Origin: an uncultured Prevotella sp. | GTDB taxonomy: Bacteria > Bacteroidota > Bacteroidia > Bacteroidales > Bacteroidaceae | Length of the DNA: 6,778 nt | Reading direction: 5' to 3' | Assembly (NCBI GenBank): GCA_945788545.1 | Contig: CALZMK010000080.1 | Coordinates: forward strand, 1 to 6,778 | Notes under the pieces: generated by a model | Database searches by the model: none | Told to the model about the DNA's origin: nothing | Seen by the model: the letters and a program-made list of their open reading frames with translations, nothing else | Shown here: positions 6,470 to 6,778 of the stretch, one piece after another | How the letters are laid out: each line of letters begins with the position of its first letter | How positions within the stretch are numbered: position 1 is the stretch's first letter | Program-made: the position numbers and the translations under genes

Positions 6470-6719
6470 GTTGTATGTCCTAAGTGTAGGGCTGCGACCA
6501 TTTTGTGGAAATAATATTAATAACAGCATTAGCAGTTATTCGGTTTATCGTGAAACCTAGGAAATTTCAATGATAATAACACCGAAGGATAAGTTGTTGA
6601 TGTCTGCGCCTCATAGGCGTGGGCATTACTTATCAGGTGTTATGGGCAATTCCTAGGGCCTCACGATAATGATAAGGAAGGCGCACGCCTTCTTTGTATC
6701 ATTTTCGTGAGGTCTTTTT
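6470..6719 (+). ncRNA. Structured noncoding RNA or attenuating leader of unknown class
   Basis: A consensus promoter and a T-tract hairpin define a transcript of about 250 nt without a convincing reading frame. The 5' part has small hairpins (CCTA...TAGG at 6479-6490 and AATAAC...GTTATT at 6519-6540). Positions 6546-6668 fold into a long rod. From the base up the pairs are 6546-6553/6661-6668 (8 bp), 6556-6563/6650-6657 (8 bp, CCTAGGAA), an asymmetric internal loop (12/6 nt), 6576-6583/6636-6643 (8 bp), 6588-6594/6628-6634 (7 bp) and 6600-6610/6616-6626 (11 bp with G-U pairs, loop TCATA). The 3' part can instead form a terminator that competes with the base of the rod. A rod with a central internal loop recalls 6S RNA or the Bacteroidales-1 motif. 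Those names are guesses from shape, not sequence matches. A leader controlling a gene beyond 6762 fits equally well. Confidence 0.6.
6659..6719 (+). terminator. Long intrinsic terminator hairpin of the structured RNA
   Basis: CCTCACG (6659-6665) pairs with CGTGAGG (6706-6712), AATGATA (6668-6674) with TATCATT (6697-6703), and GAAGGC (6677-6682) with GCCTTC (6687-6692) around a GCAC loop. TCTTTTT follows. The stem is about 20 bp or more with minor bulges. Its lower part uses bases 6659-6668, which also form the base of the alternative rod. Confidence 0.85.
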
Positions 6720-6778
6720 GGTATTTGCCCGTAAGTCGCCGATAAGTGCTTTTGCCCAAATATGTCGTCTATGGCAAA

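Noticed and set aside
6470..6719. Retron msr-msd RNA
   Set aside because: There is a TAGC followed by hairpins, but I find no complementary a1/a2 ends and no reverse transcriptase gene is visible in the window.
6470..6719. Known riboswitch, tmRNA, RNase P or SRP RNA
   Set aside because: None of the core motifs I know for TPP, cobalamin, SAM or FMN riboswitches, or for tmRNA, RNase P and SRP RNAs, is present.
6762..6778. Start of a coding sequence at the right edge (ATG at 6762 or 6771)
   Set aside because: Only five or fewer codons are visible and there is no ribosome-binding signal, so it cannot be supported as a gene.

Overview
The window looks like chromosomal DNA from a Bacteroidales bacterium, most likely a gut or rumen Prevotella/Segatella/Bacteroides-type organism. 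Three things point there: repeated matches to the Bacteroidales promoter pattern (TTTG or TTG near -33 and TAnnTTTG near -7), A-rich leaders without clear Shine-Dalgarno sequences, and typical Bacteroidetes protein families. No rRNA, tRNA, CRISPR array or complete insertion sequence is visible.

Left part (1-2972, minus strand). A strong hairpin terminator (78-111) closes a large secreted multidomain pectinesterase gene (129-2795). It carries a signal peptide, duplicated beta-sandwich modules, a Listeria-Bacteroides-type repeat, a carbohydrate esterase family 8 domain with all expected active-site residues, and a type IX secretion-like C-terminal tail. A further minus-strand promoter at the left edge points to a gene outside the window.

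Middle (2973-5069). A minus-strand P-loop ATPase of the archaeal-ATPase/DUF234 type with a PD-(D/E)xK-like C-terminus has a well-formed promoter. A divergent, AT-rich intergenic region of about 650 bp separates it from the next gene. It holds two copies of a 41-bp palindromic repeat next to the ATPase promoter, a possible remnant of a reading frame, an orphan terminator, and three phased palindromes overlapping the promoter of the next gene.

Right part (5070-6778, plus strand). A gene for a Schlafen/AlbA_2-type predicted regulator with a GHKL-like ATPase-fold segment and a C-terminal winged helix is probably autoregulated through the palindromes. It is flanked by two near-identical terminator repeats, which suggests a mobile or duplicated cassette. 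The second repeat supplies the -33 box of a consensus promoter for a noncoding, highly structured transcript of about 250 nt. That transcript can fold either into a long rod-like hairpin or into a strong terminator that uses the same bases. It could be a free small RNA (for example 6S-like) or an attenuating leader for a gene past the right edge. This RNA locus is the least explained and most interesting part of the window.

The three proteins do not form an evident pathway. The pectinesterase is a polysaccharide-degradation gene, while the ATPase and the AlbA_2 protein look like accessory or regulatory genes.
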